Under the pieces are notes generated by a model. That model had not been told where the DNA came from and ran no database searches. It saw only the letters and a program-made list of their open reading frames with translations. The position numbers were made by a program, and so were the translations under genes. From assembly GCA_025449675.1 (NCBI GenBank), contig JANWIX010000016.1, positions 1-48,154 on the forward strand: a stretch of DNA of 48,154 nucleotides, given 5' to 3'. How positions within the stretch are numbered: position 1 is the stretch's first letter; each line of letters starts with the position of its first letter. Source of the DNA: Nitrososphaera sp. GTDB taxonomy: Archaea; Thermoproteota; Nitrososphaeria; Nitrososphaerales; Nitrososphaeraceae. Positions 1 through 9,556 of this stretch are shown in pieces.

Positions 1-432
1 GGCGCCTTCCTTGCCGGCGTCATTATTGCGGGAAGCAAGTTTTCAGAACAGATATCTACAATGATCTCGCCCACAAGGGAGATTTTTACCGCGATTTTCT
101 TTGTGACCATAGGAGCCCTCATGGATCTTTCACTCATATCCGCTTATTGGATTCCCGTCGCAGTAATAACTATCGTAACGGTACTTGGCAAGCTCGGCGG
201 AGTCTACGCGGGCGCGAGACTTTTCGGATTTGACAAGACCTTCGCGCTCGGGATTGGTCTTAGCATGGCTCAGCTGGGTGAGTTCTCATTCATCGTTTTG
301 AAGACAGGTCAGGACCTTGGCGTGATCAGCTATACGCTGTTTCCTATTATAGGGATGGCCGTTGCTCTTACGACCTTCATCGGTCCGATGCTGGTCAAAC
401 TTGGCAGCCGAGTCATCGCGGTCTACGAATAG
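1..432 (+). CDS. Cation:proton antiporter (CPA2/KefB-like), C-terminal part; gene truncated by window start
   Basis: Frame open from base 1 (GAFLAGVIIAGSKFSEQISTMISPTREIFTAIFFVTIGALMD...); Na+/H+ exchanger membrane-domain motifs; stop at 430-432. Confidence 0.85.
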   Translation, partial: GAFLAGVIIAGSKFSEQISTMISPTREIFTAIFFVTIGALMDLSLISAYWIPVAVITIVTVLGKLGGVYAGARLFGFDKTFALGIGLSMAQLGEFSFIVLKTGQDLGVISYTLFPIIGMAVALTTFIGPMLVKLGSRVIAVYE

Positions 433-434
433 GG

Positions 435-620
435 TTATACTCCCACTTCTGGGAATGAAGATTGCTTTATGCCGAGCTCGCCCTGCAAGGTCTTTATTTT
501 CTTTGCATACTCTGTCATCCTTGCCCTGTCCTGCTGGACCTTTGCAATCTTGTATCCCTTCCACGCTTTCTTCAAAGCTCCCCACGTCTGGCCCGTTGTA
601 AATTTTCCACGAGCGCTCAT
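435..620 (-). CDS. Small conserved-looking hypothetical protein (61 aa, lysine-rich)
   Basis: Complete ORF ending 2 bp from the convergent antiporter stop; composition looks coding. Confidence 0.5.
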   Translation of the reverse strand: MSARGKFTTGQTWGALKKAWKGYKIAKVQQDRARMTEYAKKIKTLQGELGIKQSSFPEVGV

Positions 621-714
621 GACAAAATCAATAGCGGATTAACTTGGATATAAGATTATTCGGACTTGAGAGAGAAAGAAAAAGAAAAAAGGGTAGAAAG
701 GAGGGGAAAAGCCC

Positions 715-2262
715 CTACATCACGTAAGCCCTTTCTCCGTGCTGCGCGAGATCGAGCCCGACCTCTTCTTCCTTTGGCGTTACCCGTATGCCGCCAGGCC
801 AAACCGCATCCATTATCTTGATAATGATAGCGGTGATGCCGAGAGACCATGCGAGAGCCGCAAATGCGCCAGCTGCGTTATCAATGAACTGCTGCGGGTT
901 GCCGAACGCGAGACCGTCGTCACCCCATGGAGTGAACCTCTTTTCTGCAAAGACTCCTGTCAACAGTGCGCCTGCAAGACCACCGATGCCGTGTACGCCC
1001 CATGTATCCAGCGCGTCGTCCCACTTTCTCTTGTTCTTGAAAGCGACTGCTGCATAGCAGACGATCGAAGCGAGTATGCCTATGATGATCGACGACATTG
1101 GCGATACGAACCCTGACGCTGGCGTGATGGCCACAAGTCCAGCTACTGCGCCAGAAGCAGCGCCGACAGTAGATGGCCTTCCAGTGTGTCCCCATGATAT
1201 CAGAGCCCAGGTGACCGCCGCCATTCCTGTTGCGATCTGAGTTGCGACAAATGCGCTTGTAGCGTTGGTGGCCGCCGCGGCAGCTGATCCCGCGTTGAAT
1301 CCGAACCATCCAGTCCACAGTAGAGCAGCTCCCAAGACAACCAGCGAAACATTGTGTGGTTCCATTGGCACCTTGCCGTATCCCAGCCTGCGGCCCAGCA
1401 TTAGAGCTATTACGAGACCCGACCAACCAGACGTGATGTGTATAACCGTTCCACCGGCAAAGTCAAGTGCTCCTACACAGCCTCCAAAGCCAGCTGCGCC
1501 ACCAGGCCCGCCAAAGTTACAGTAACCAGGAGTCAAGCCATAGTTGTCAGCTCCGGTGATCTGCCATGTCCAGTGTGCAGCAAAGTCATACACGAATGTT
1601 GCCCAGATCACGATGAATATGAGGAATGCGCTGAACTTCATCCTCTCTGCAACTGAAGCTACGATCAGCGCAGGTGTGATGATGGCGAACATCATTTGGA
1701 ATACCATGTAAGTCATGTGAGGTATTGTAGGCCCATTGATACCATAGTATGCTGCGGATGGAACGTCATGGAGAACGTTATTCAGTCCAACCCAGTCCAG
1801 GGTTCCGATAAAGCCATAGCCCCCTGCGTCAGGACCGAAAGCAAGACTGTATCCCCACAGCGTAAACTGTATGGCAATCACACCAGTGGTTATGAATACC
1901 ATGTGCATAGTGTTCACAGCGTTCTTTTGTCTTGCTATTCCGCCATAGAACATTGCCAGCCCAGCGGGAGTCATCATGAGCACCAGCGCCGAAGAAGTCA
2001 GCATCCATGCATTGTCACCGGCATTTATTTCGGCCGGGACAAGAGCCATGTTACCTTCATCGTCTGCGACCTCGTCTGCTGCATCGATTACTCCATCTTC
2101 GTTCTGATCTACCCAGCTGTGATATATCACCGCGGGATCGTCCGCCGTATAGGCAAGCGCTGTCCCAGAAAAACTAGTGGCGACCAGCGCGGCTAATACA
2201 GCGGCGAGACCAAACAAGGTGATCTTTCTGTTAAAGAGAGCCTTTACTCTACCGTCTGTCAT
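715..2262 (-). CDS. amt: Ammonium transporter (Amt/MEP/Rh family)
   Basis: MTPAGLAMFYGGIARQKNAVNTM, WTGWFGFNAGSA, WGVHGIGGLAGALLTG Amt motifs; N-terminal signal/TM segment. Start chosen at MTDGRVKALFNRK (ORF itself opens to 2343). Confidence 0.96.
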   Translation of the reverse strand: MTDGRVKALFNRKITLFGLAAVLAALVATSFSGTALAYTADDPAVIYHSWVDQNEDGVIDAADEVADDEGNMALVPAEINAGDNAWMLTSSALVLMMTPAGLAMFYGGIARQKNAVNTMHMVFITTGVIAIQFTLWGYSLAFGPDAGGYGFIGTLDWVGLNNVLHDVPSAAYYGINGPTIPHMTYMVFQMMFAIITPALIVASVAERMKFSAFLIFIVIWATFVYDFAAHWTWQITGADNYGLTPGYCNFGGPGGAAGFGGCVGALDFAGGTVIHITSGWSGLVIALMLGRRLGYGKVPMEPHNVSLVVLGAALLWTGWFGFNAGSAAAAATNATSAFVATQIATGMAAVTWALISWGHTGRPSTVGAASGAVAGLVAITPASGFVSPMSSIIIGILASIVCYAAVAFKNKRKWDDALDTWGVHGIGGLAGALLTGVFAEKRFTPWGDDGLAFGNPQQFIDNAAGAFAALAWSLGITAIIIKIMDAVWPGGIRVTPKEEEVGLDLAQHGERAYVM

Positions 2263-2455
2263 GGAAGTCAAGGCAAGAAGGTTTGAATAAAAGTATTTAG
2301 CTTGTTTTCTGTCAATAATGGTGTATTTTGATTTTCTCGGCACTACAAGTTATTATCAGAAAATATTGATTTTATGATACTTTATTCTTGCATCGGCGAT
2401 TGCGGATTTCCTGATTGACATAAATATATCAGCGCAGGCTGATTCATACATAAAA

Positions 2456-3322
2456 GTGGCCGGAAATATCGATTCTTTGGCATCGGAATGGAGTAGCACT
2501 GTTGCTAAGAGTATTACCTCATCTGATGATACCGGTCGGCTCGCGGAATATGCCCTTCACATGGCAAGAGTTCTTGCTTACCCTGAACTTGACGTAAGTG
2601 CTACTATTGCAAGGTTAGACGCAATGGGAGGAGAGGTCGCAGAAATTTTGAAAAAGAGCGCCAACACAAGACGCCCGACCCAGATAATTGAAAAACTAAA
2701 CGAGTATCTGTTCAACACGCACAAATTCAAACCCAACACGGACGACTATTACAATCCCCTTAACAGCTATCTGAATATAGTCCTAGAGAGAAAAGTAGGG
2801 ATTCCCATTACTCTCTGTATCATATACATGAGAATTGCACTCGTCGTGAATTTCAAGATGCATCCTGTTAGTTTCCCCGGCCATTTCCTGTTAAAGCATG
2901 TGCTGGAGGACAACAGCGGTGAAATCATAGTGGACCCCTTCAACGGCGGCAGAATCATGGACGACTATTCGCTAAAAGCCCTGCTTGACCAGACATACCC
3001 GCGGCAGAACATTCCCCTGACTCACGCCCTCGTCGAGAAATCGACGCCAGCTCAGGTGATAACAAGGATGCTGAACAATCTCAAGGGAAGCTATCACGAT
3101 TCCCAGGATATTGACAAGTACGCCAAGGCAAACGAAATGGTTCTGGCGATAGACCGGTACAATCCTGACGCCATCAGAGACAAGGGAATAATGTTGCTAG
3201 AAGGAGGCGATTCCGAAGAGGCGTTGAAGGTCCTAAACATGTACCTCGAAATCAATCCAGAGGCCCACGATGCAGATGAAATCCTGGAAATTATTCGCCA
3301 GCTAAGGTCCGGAAACAAGTAA
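2456..3322 (+). CDS. SirB1/transglutaminase-like N-terminal domain protein with C-terminal TPR-like region
   Basis: LNIVLERKVGIPITLCIIYMRIA and FPGHFLLKH motifs typical of SirB1_N; C-terminal EALKVLNMYLEINPEAHDA; GTG start. Confidence 0.8.
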   Translation: MAGNIDSLASEWSSTVAKSITSSDDTGRLAEYALHMARVLAYPELDVSATIARLDAMGGEVAEILKKSANTRRPTQIIEKLNEYLFNTHKFKPNTDDYYNPLNSYLNIVLERKVGIPITLCIIYMRIALVVNFKMHPVSFPGHFLLKHVLEDNSGEIIVDPFNGGRIMDDYSLKALLDQTYPRQNIPLTHALVEKSTPAQVITRMLNNLKGSYHDSQDIDKYAKANEMVLAIDRYNPDAIRDKGIMLLEGGDSEEALKVLNMYLEINPEAHDADEILEIIRQLRSGNK

Positions 3323-3603
3323 TGCGGATCACGGGCAAGTCAGATGACCGGTATCTTCACGTCGGCTTGATCGTTCTTGGGATAAGTGGCGCTGCGGCAA
3401 CGTACCTTAACTTTGAGGGAGTGTCGTGTCTCGTGGCTCTCAGCAGGGCCGACGAACAGGTGTTCACCCAACAGTCGTTTGAGGAACTTCAAGAGAAATG
3501 TTTCGTGGTCACAAACGCGTATGTGTACTCTCTTTTTGCAGTTGTTGTAGGGCTCGCGCTTATTGTGGTTTGGATCATAAAGAAAAGAAGAAAAGAGCCA
3601 TGA
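3322..3603 (+). CDS. Two-TM small membrane protein (VKOR-like spacing not convincing), hypothetical
   Basis: TAATG overlap with upstream stop; two hydrophobic segments with a Cys-containing external loop. Confidence 0.65.
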   Translation: MRITGKSDDRYLHVGLIVLGISGAAATYLNFEGVSCLVALSRADEQVFTQQSFEELQEKCFVVTNAYVYSLFAVVVGLALIVVWIIKKRRKEP

Positions 3604-3621
3604 GTCGCAGAATGGTGCAGA

Positions 3622-4227
3622 GTGAGTGATGTGCCGCCAGAGAAACCTTCTGAGGATTCGCTTGAAACGGTTGCAGCTGAGGTGGTTGGATGTCCGATGT
3701 GCAAACTTGCGAGGACCAGAAGGAACGCCGTCCCCGGAGAAGGTCAGCTTTCGGCAAAGATAATGTTCATAGGCGAGGCTCCGGGCAAGAATGAGGACGA
3801 AAAGGGTAGGCCGTTCGTTGGGGCGGCTGGAAGAATCCTAGATGATCTCTTGAAGAAAGCTGGTATCGAAAGATCGCAGGTTTTCATAACCAACGTTGTC
3901 AAATGTCGTCCGCCTGACAACAGGGTTCCTGAAGAAGATGAAGTAGCTGCATGTCGCGCGTACCTTGATAGACAGATCGCGCTGATACGGCCAAAGGTCA
4001 TTTGCGTTCTGGGCCGAACCGCATATTCTTCGTTGCTTGGAGGCGGTTCGATAACCGCCAACAGGGGCAAGATAGTAGAAAAATCAGGTCAGAAATATTT
4101 TCTTACGATCCATCCTGCTGCGGCAATTTACAGGAAAAGCCTCACTGCCGTGCTCGAATCAGACCTCAAGCGGCTGGCGCAGGAGGTGAAGGAATCTGAA
4201 GGAACCTCGATGGAGGATTATCTGTGA
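3622..4227 (+). CDS. Type-4 (Fe-S) uracil-DNA glycosylase
   Basis: GEAPGKNEDEKGRPFVGAAGRILDDLL, TNVVKCRPPDNR and HPAA motifs; Cys residues of family-4 UDG present; GTG start. Confidence 0.93.
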   Translation: MSDVPPEKPSEDSLETVAAEVVGCPMCKLARTRRNAVPGEGQLSAKIMFIGEAPGKNEDEKGRPFVGAAGRILDDLLKKAGIERSQVFITNVVKCRPPDNRVPEEDEVAACRAYLDRQIALIRPKVICVLGRTAYSSLLGGGSITANRGKIVEKSGQKYFLTIHPAAAIYRKSLTAVLESDLKRLAQEVKESEGTSMEDYL

Positions 4228-4835
4228 ACGACTGTCCGGGTACCGGGTTTTATTCCAGACCCACCGCGGATGTGGCAAGAAGCCTGATCGGGACCATACT
4301 GGTGCGAAAGGCCAGGTTGCACGGCAAGACAGTTCGACTCAGCGGAAGGATCATAGAGACAGAAGCCTATGGACACAGCGACGACCCGGCGAGTCATGCT
4401 CGGATGGGGCCGACCCCTAGAAACGGTGTGATGTTTGGACATGTTGGAAGGGCATACGTGTACTTTATCTATGGCAACCACTTTTGCGTGAACGTTTCTG
4501 CCAGATCTAGAAATGAAAAGGCTGGCGCGGTCCTGATTCGTGCCCTAGAGCCGATCCAAGGAATCAAGATCATGAACAAGTTGCGCGGGGTATCCGATCC
4601 CATGTTGGTTGCTTCCGGCCCTGGCAAGCTCACCCAGGCCCTAGACATCACGTCACTTCAAAATGGCATTGACATGACCAGCGCGGCCTCGGAGCTCCAC
4701 ATCGAGCATGGTGTCAGAGCCGGTAACATAATGGCAACTCCAAGAATCGGCATTACCCGATCTGCGGAAAGGTATTGGCGCTTTGTAGATCCAACTAGCA
4801 AATATCTTTCGAGAAAACTGCAAATCAAGGTATGA
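4224..4835 (+). CDS. DNA-3-methyladenine glycosylase (AAG/MPG family)
   Basis: ETEAYGHSDDPASHARMGPTPRNGVMFGHVGRAYVYFIYG signature; start overlaps UDG stop by 4 bp. Confidence 0.93.
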   Translation: MNDCPGTGFYSRPTADVARSLIGTILVRKARLHGKTVRLSGRIIETEAYGHSDDPASHARMGPTPRNGVMFGHVGRAYVYFIYGNHFCVNVSARSRNEKAGAVLIRALEPIQGIKIMNKLRGVSDPMLVASGPGKLTQALDITSLQNGIDMTSAASELHIEHGVRAGNIMATPRIGITRSAERYWRFVDPTSKYLSRKLQIKV

Positions 4836-4882
4836 TGAGCAGACAGTGAATTAGAGCTCCATTCACAGTTTTTATCCAAAGA

Positions 4883-5245
4883 ATGAAAACGAGCATCATG
4901 GAAAAGAACGAACCAGAAACGACTTATGACATCACAATGGAGAGTGGAAACGAGGTGGGCGCAAGGACTGACTTCCTCATCCGGCTATACGCCGCAATTG
5001 ATTCAAAGGCCAGGCAGCTGGCTCCAGCAGGAATAAGAAACGAGCTTTTGATCTCTCAAGACGGAAACGTCAAAACAACCTTCCATGTCAAGGTGTCGGG
5101 CAGGATGGCGCCCTATCTGGTAAACTCGATCCAGCAGAACACAGACCCCAGCTATGGGATTGCCCTCAAATCCTATCTGAATAAACTGCAAGAACAGATA
5201 ATGTCTCAAATGTTTGCCGGAGTCAAGGACGTCATCAGCTACTAG
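4883..5245 (+). CDS. Conserved-looking hypothetical protein (120 aa)
   Basis: Well-formed ORF; 11-bp tail-to-tail overlap with next minus-strand gene. Confidence 0.65.
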   Translation: MKTSIMEKNEPETTYDITMESGNEVGARTDFLIRLYAAIDSKARQLAPAGIRNELLISQDGNVKTTFHVKVSGRMAPYLVNSIQQNTDPSYGIALKSYLNKLQEQIMSQMFAGVKDVISY

Positions 5246-6341
5246 CCTTACTCTCGAAAGCGGCCTCAATCGACGATTCGTATTCCTTTTCTAATGCATT
5301 GAGGAATTTCCTACCCGTTATCTTTTGATTGCCCAGCATGGCCGCAATAGATGCGCCTCCCGCTCCCACCCCCTCCTTGACGAAACCCTCGGCAAAAGCC
5401 CTGAGGCCTGGCTTGCTTGATCTATCAAGATGCAGATCGCAGTAGAGTAAGGGTACCTGAGGTGCGATCTCCCTCACAAGGCCCGGCAGGTCGGATGTCC
5501 GGTCCCTTGCAATGTATCTTGTTGAACCGACGCAGAGTCTTTTCATCGGGATGCCCTTCATCTTTAGCACCGACAGCGCCACAGCCATTTGGGTACCCCC
5601 GGCCAACATGACCTTGCCACCTTCAGACAAGGCACCCTCTGCGACCCCTGCCATCGCAGGCATCATGGGATCGCCGAATAGAGAAATGGCTTCCAGTGGA
5701 GATCCGACGTCCCCGGCTTTTACGCCAGCGCGCTTCATCGCTGCGGAAACTACTTTGTTCTTGAGCTCGTGAGGACTGACGGGCATGCTGCTGCCCACCC
5801 TGAATTTCGCATTTATGCCAAGAGCGACTAGAACAGCTAGCGCAGTGGTCGTACCGGCCGGGATGCTTTCACCGATGACTACCATGTCGGATAGCTTGGC
5901 CAGCTCCTTGCCCAGGACTCGCCCGTGATCCAATGCCTGCTTTACGTCTGACGGCGGCATCGCGTCGCGCAGCTCGATATTTTCGCCGGGTGAGAGGCCC
6001 AGCGAAATCAGAGGAATCGAGGGTTTTACTTTGGATCCCGCATCTATAACCAAGGCCGGGATATTTCCGAGCCGAAGCGCTGTTCGCGTGATGAGAGCTG
6101 GTGTCGGCTTGCCGTCGGGCGTGGCGGGCACGGAACCAATGCATTTGCAGCGGCCATAATAGAGAAACTCGGCATCAGCGGGTGAAGTATACTGGATCAT
6201 TTCAGGGGCGGCGCCAGCAATCGTGATGCCTGGAATTTCGCTTGTTGCAGTGTATGAAATAATGCATGTGAAAATCGGATTTTTCGAGGCAAACTGCCGA
6301 AGAGTGTCTCTCCCGAGGGAGGAGCTGACCTCGCGGTGCAT
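5235..6341 (-). CDS. Nicotinate-nucleotide:dimethylbenzimidazole phosphoribosyltransferase-like (CobT-like, TIGR00303/UPF0284 type)
   Basis: GESIPAGTTTALAVLVALG, VMLAGGTQMAVALSVLK and EGFVKEGVGAGGA motifs. Confidence 0.85.
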   Translation of the reverse strand: MHREVSSSLGRDTLRQFASKNPIFTCIISYTATSEIPGITIAGAAPEMIQYTSPADAEFLYYGRCKCIGSVPATPDGKPTPALITRTALRLGNIPALVIDAGSKVKPSIPLISLGLSPGENIELRDAMPPSDVKQALDHGRVLGKELAKLSDMVVIGESIPAGTTTALAVLVALGINAKFRVGSSMPVSPHELKNKVVSAAMKRAGVKAGDVGSPLEAISLFGDPMMPAMAGVAEGALSEGGKVMLAGGTQMAVALSVLKMKGIPMKRLCVGSTRYIARDRTSDLPGLVREIAPQVPLLYCDLHLDRSSKPGLRAFAEGFVKEGVGAGGASIAAMLGNQKITGRKFLNALEKEYESSIEAAFESKASS

Positions 6342-6962
6342 CTAGTCACCAGCCATGAATCTTAGAAATTCCTGTTCAGATTTTGGTCGCAGCACATGAT
6401 TTGTCTTTTTTTCCTGCCCTATCGTTGAAGTTTGGGCAGTGCCATAGTCATGACCCGGATACACGGTCAGCTTGTCATCGAGTTTTGCCAGTGCGGAGAG
6501 GCTGTGGTACATTTTGGCAGGATCGCTTCCGGGCAGGTCGGTTCTTCCGCAGTTTCCGACAAAAAGCGTGTCGCCGGTGAATATTAGCTGCCCGTCCAGC
6601 AACAGACACATGCTGTCCTCTGAATGTCCGGGAGTGTGGAGCACGCTCAGCTTGATGTTTCCGATCTCGATCTTGTCACCATTTGTGACGGAAATATCCT
6701 TGGTCAGCTTTGAATTTTCATGCTGTATTATCTTGGCTCCAGTCACTTCAGAGACCTGCTCATTCCCGAGCACGTGATCAAAGTGGGTATGCGTGTTGAT
6801 TACGTACTTTGTCTTCCAGCCATTTCTTTTCAAAGGTCCAAAGACCGTGTCGAGATCCCATGAGGGATCGATTACTGCGGCCTGCTCGCTTTCCTCGTCA
6901 GCGATGATGTATGTAAAGTTGGCCATTTGACCGACCAAAAGCTGGACTACTCGCGGTGTCAT
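6342..6962 (-). CDS. MBL-fold metallohydrolase (glyoxalase II / persulfide dioxygenase-like)
   Basis: THTHFDHVLGN, HTPGHSEDSMCLLL, FTGDTLFVGNCGRTD, YPGHDYG motifs; start MTPRVVQLL overlapping upstream stop by ATGA. Confidence 0.92.
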   Translation of the reverse strand: MTPRVVQLLVGQMANFTYIIADEESEQAAVIDPSWDLDTVFGPLKRNGWKTKYVINTHTHFDHVLGNEQVSEVTGAKIIQHENSKLTKDISVTNGDKIEIGNIKLSVLHTPGHSEDSMCLLLDGQLIFTGDTLFVGNCGRTDLPGSDPAKMYHSLSALAKLDDKLTVYPGHDYGTAQTSTIGQEKKTNHVLRPKSEQEFLRFMAGD

Positions 6963-7633
6963 ACTACGTCTTTCTCGGCCTCCGGAGGTATGCCTATCCA
7001 TTCAACGTGGACTGGCCCCGTGTATTTTCTGCCCTTAGCGAGGCCAACTTTCAGCCGGTGAAAAGTAATGGTGACATCTGCTTTTACGCATTTTTCGTGT
7101 ATCTTAGCATTATTCGGATCAAAACCCGAAGGGACATCAATTGCGACAACATAAGCCCTCGCATTACTGTTTATTGCATCTATGGCAGAAGAGTGCGGTT
7201 CTCGTATGTCGCCCTTAATACCTGTGCCAAAAATTCCGTCCAGAATAATGTTGGCACCTCGAATCCGCTTCAGCGTATCAGCTGTTAGCTCCTTGCCGAA
7301 AATGATCTCGATCGAGTCCATTTTCTCTATTATCCCCCAGTTGAGACGGGCTTCCTCACTTTTCAGATCAGACGGACTGCCTAGTAGCAGTACCAGGATT
7401 TCTGGTCCGTATCCTGCAAGGTGTCGCGATGCCACGAATCCGTCGCCGCCATTGTTGCCTGTGCCGCAGACCGCAACGATCTTTTTGTTCTTCAAATTTC
7501 CTTTGAACCTACCGACGACAAAATCAGCAAGTCCGTGGCCGGCGTTTTCCATCATCAGAAAGCGACGCATACCTAAATTGTGGCCGTTTTCTTCTATCCT
7601 GTACATCTGATCTGAGCTGATGGCTTTTTTCAT
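6959..7633 (-). CDS. nnrE: NAD(P)H-hydrate epimerase (YjeF N-terminal domain)
   Basis: MMENAGHGLADFV, VAVCGTGNNGGDGFVASRHL, DGIFGTGIKGDIREP, VVAIDVPSGFD motifs; no C-terminal NnrD domain. Confidence 0.92.
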   Translation of the reverse strand: MKKAISSDQMYRIEENGHNLGMRRFLMMENAGHGLADFVVGRFKGNLKNKKIVAVCGTGNNGGDGFVASRHLAGYGPEILVLLLGSPSDLKSEEARLNWGIIEKMDSIEIIFGKELTADTLKRIRGANIILDGIFGTGIKGDIREPHSSAIDAINSNARAYVVAIDVPSGFDPNNAKIHEKCVKADVTITFHRLKVGLAKGRKYTGPVHVEWIGIPPEAEKDVV

Positions 7634-7745
7634 TATTTATCGCTGCAGCTGACAGTCGCACCAGCCAACATAAAAACCATGTAACAAAATGCCGTGTCCG
7701 CATCGAGTGCAGATTCATTTGCAATAGGCCCATCCTATCGCGCGG

Positions 7746-8069
7746 TTATTGTTTTGAGGAATCTGCGAATCGTCTAAATTCCTCGCTGAGATCAGCCACT
7801 TCGCCAAGCGTCAAGTCGGACCGATCTTGACGAATCCAAACTATGTGCCCGTCATTGTCTATTTCTACTGCCCCGGTCCTCTGAAGATAGCGCAGCGCGA
7901 AGGTAACCTGCATCGGAGTAAGCGCGGGGACCATTCCTTTCAAGTCCTTCAATCTTGGATAGCCCCCATGGCTCTTGATCGCATTGAACAACATATCGAT
8001 CTCTTCTTTCGATACATCGTTTGCAGGCCGCTGCTTATTGATACGCCGCTTTTTCGCTCTGATATGCAT
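7746..8069 (-). CDS. Small protein with winged-helix-like region (107 aa)
   Basis: ORF with basic N-terminus then helical wHTH-like segment TPMQVTFALRYLQRTGAVEIDNDGHIVW. Confidence 0.6.
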   Translation of the reverse strand: MHIRAKKRRINKQRPANDVSKEEIDMLFNAIKSHGGYPRLKDLKGMVPALTPMQVTFALRYLQRTGAVEIDNDGHIVWIRQDRSDLTLGEVADLSEEFRRFADSSKQ

Positions 8070-8129
8070 AATTCCTGCGATTTACTCTAAAACCTTTCTT
8101 ACAGGTTTCTTGTCCCTACGCCTGCGCCG

Positions 8130-8465
8130 CTAGTTTTGGATGGGAAAAGCAAGCGTCGACTTTTCCAAGTTCAGGACGGGAACGTATAGTGATTGGGCAT
8201 CAGAGCCAATCCCCTCGACGAAGGTAAAGTCTCCCGAAAGCCTCTTTAGCTGTATGAATTTCCTTGCTGGCTTTTCGTTCTGAACCACGTAATGAATCGT
8301 CAATCCGCCTACTGTTCCTGTCTGGAGAAAAAGGACGTGCTTGCCATTGTAATTTATGTAGTATAGCATGGGCATGACTCCCAGCATCGACTGGGCAGAG
8401 TAGATTATTACTTTGAGCATGTCTTCCAGGTTCTGGTACTTTAGATATACAGTTTCAGTTTGCAT
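8130..8465 (-). CDS. Conserved-looking hypothetical protein (111 aa)
   Basis: Well-formed alpha/beta ORF, no recognised family. Confidence 0.6.
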   Translation of the reverse strand: MQTETVYLKYQNLEDMLKVIIYSAQSMLGVMPMLYYINYNGKHVLFLQTGTVGGLTIHYVVQNEKPARKFIQLKRLSGDFTFVEGIGSDAQSLYVPVLNLEKSTLAFPIQN

Positions 8466-8517
8466 GTCTCACTTATTTGTCGTGTGGGATATTTGTTCTT
8501 TAGGAGAATCGCTCACG

Positions 8518-9405
8518 TTAGGATGATTGAATTCTCCTCAGTGCCTCTTCCACGTACGACTCGTTGTTATCGTAGCCGATAAAGTGCCTTCCCGCCTTTT
8601 TGGCTGCTACGCACGTCGAGCCGATTCCACAGAACGGGTCAAGGACAACGTCGCCTTCAAAGCTGTAAAGCTGGATGCATCGGTGGGGCAGCTCTACGGG
8701 AAATGGCGCGGGGTGTCCCGCCCTCTTCGCCGATTCAGCAGGAAATTCCCAGACGCTTTTAGTGTACGTTAGGAATTCATCCTTGGTTATTGTGTTGGTG
8801 GCCTTTCCACCGCGAGCATAGGATCCCTTTGAAAAAACCAGTATGTATTCGTGGATGTCCCTTAGTGACGGATTCGTTGCAGATTTCCAGCTGCCCCAAG
8901 CCGTTGAAGTGCCTGCGCTTGACCCCTTGTTCCAGATGATCTCACCCCTCATCAAGAAACCCATGCCAAGCATCTCTTCGATAATGTAGTGATGGAGAGG
9001 GATGTACGGCTTGCGGCCAAGGTTGGCTACATTGACGCACGCCCTTCCGCCTGGCACCAATACCCTAAATACCTCCGACAGGACTTTTTTCAAAAGCTGT
9101 CTGTACTCATCTAATGTCAGGTCCTTATCGTACGTCTTGCCGACATTGTAGGGAGGAGAGGTAACCGCTAGATGAATGCATGAATCTGGGATCTCGTCCA
9201 TCTTCTCGCTGCTTTTGCAGAATATCCTGTCAAGGCACCCAGCAGGCACCGTTTGTTCCGGCGCCTGTTCCGCAGCAGGATCGCTGGATTGATTCGCATA
9301 CAGCCTGCGACGATAGAATTTTGAAGAATCGTGGCCTTCCCTTTTTGAAACTCCGAAACTGCTTGTCTCGGTGGACTCTCTTTTCCGAGCGCTGACCACA
9401 TTCAA
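8518..9405 (-). CDS. Site-specific DNA methyltransferase (N4-cytosine/N6-adenine, beta-type order)
   Basis: Catalytic TSPPYN motif followed by SAM-binding DPFCGIGSTCVAAKKAGRHFIGYDNN. Confidence 0.92.
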   Translation of the reverse strand: MNVVSARKRESTETSSFGVSKREGHDSSKFYRRRLYANQSSDPAAEQAPEQTVPAGCLDRIFCKSSEKMDEIPDSCIHLAVTSPPYNVGKTYDKDLTLDEYRQLLKKVLSEVFRVLVPGGRACVNVANLGRKPYIPLHHYIIEEMLGMGFLMRGEIIWNKGSSAGTSTAWGSWKSATNPSLRDIHEYILVFSKGSYARGGKATNTITKDEFLTYTKSVWEFPAESAKRAGHPAPFPVELPHRCIQLYSFEGDVVLDPFCGIGSTCVAAKKAGRHFIGYDNNESYVEEALRRIQSS

Positions 9406-9556
9406 GCGAACAGATGCGCGGATAATAATCTTGTTCTATCCTTCAATTCTGCATGGGAAAACAATCAGAAAATCTCTTTGTTCGCGGATCTGCTATTGGC
9501 TGAAAGATGCATTGCACGCGCGATAATGCGGTAAGGCCAGGGTCCGGTGAAGGATC

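Noticed and set aside
739-2196. Plus-strand ORFs antisense to amt (739..1116, 1265..1525, 1438..1656, 1696..2196)
   Set aside because: Antisense to a clear Amt gene, Cys/Arg-rich shadow composition.
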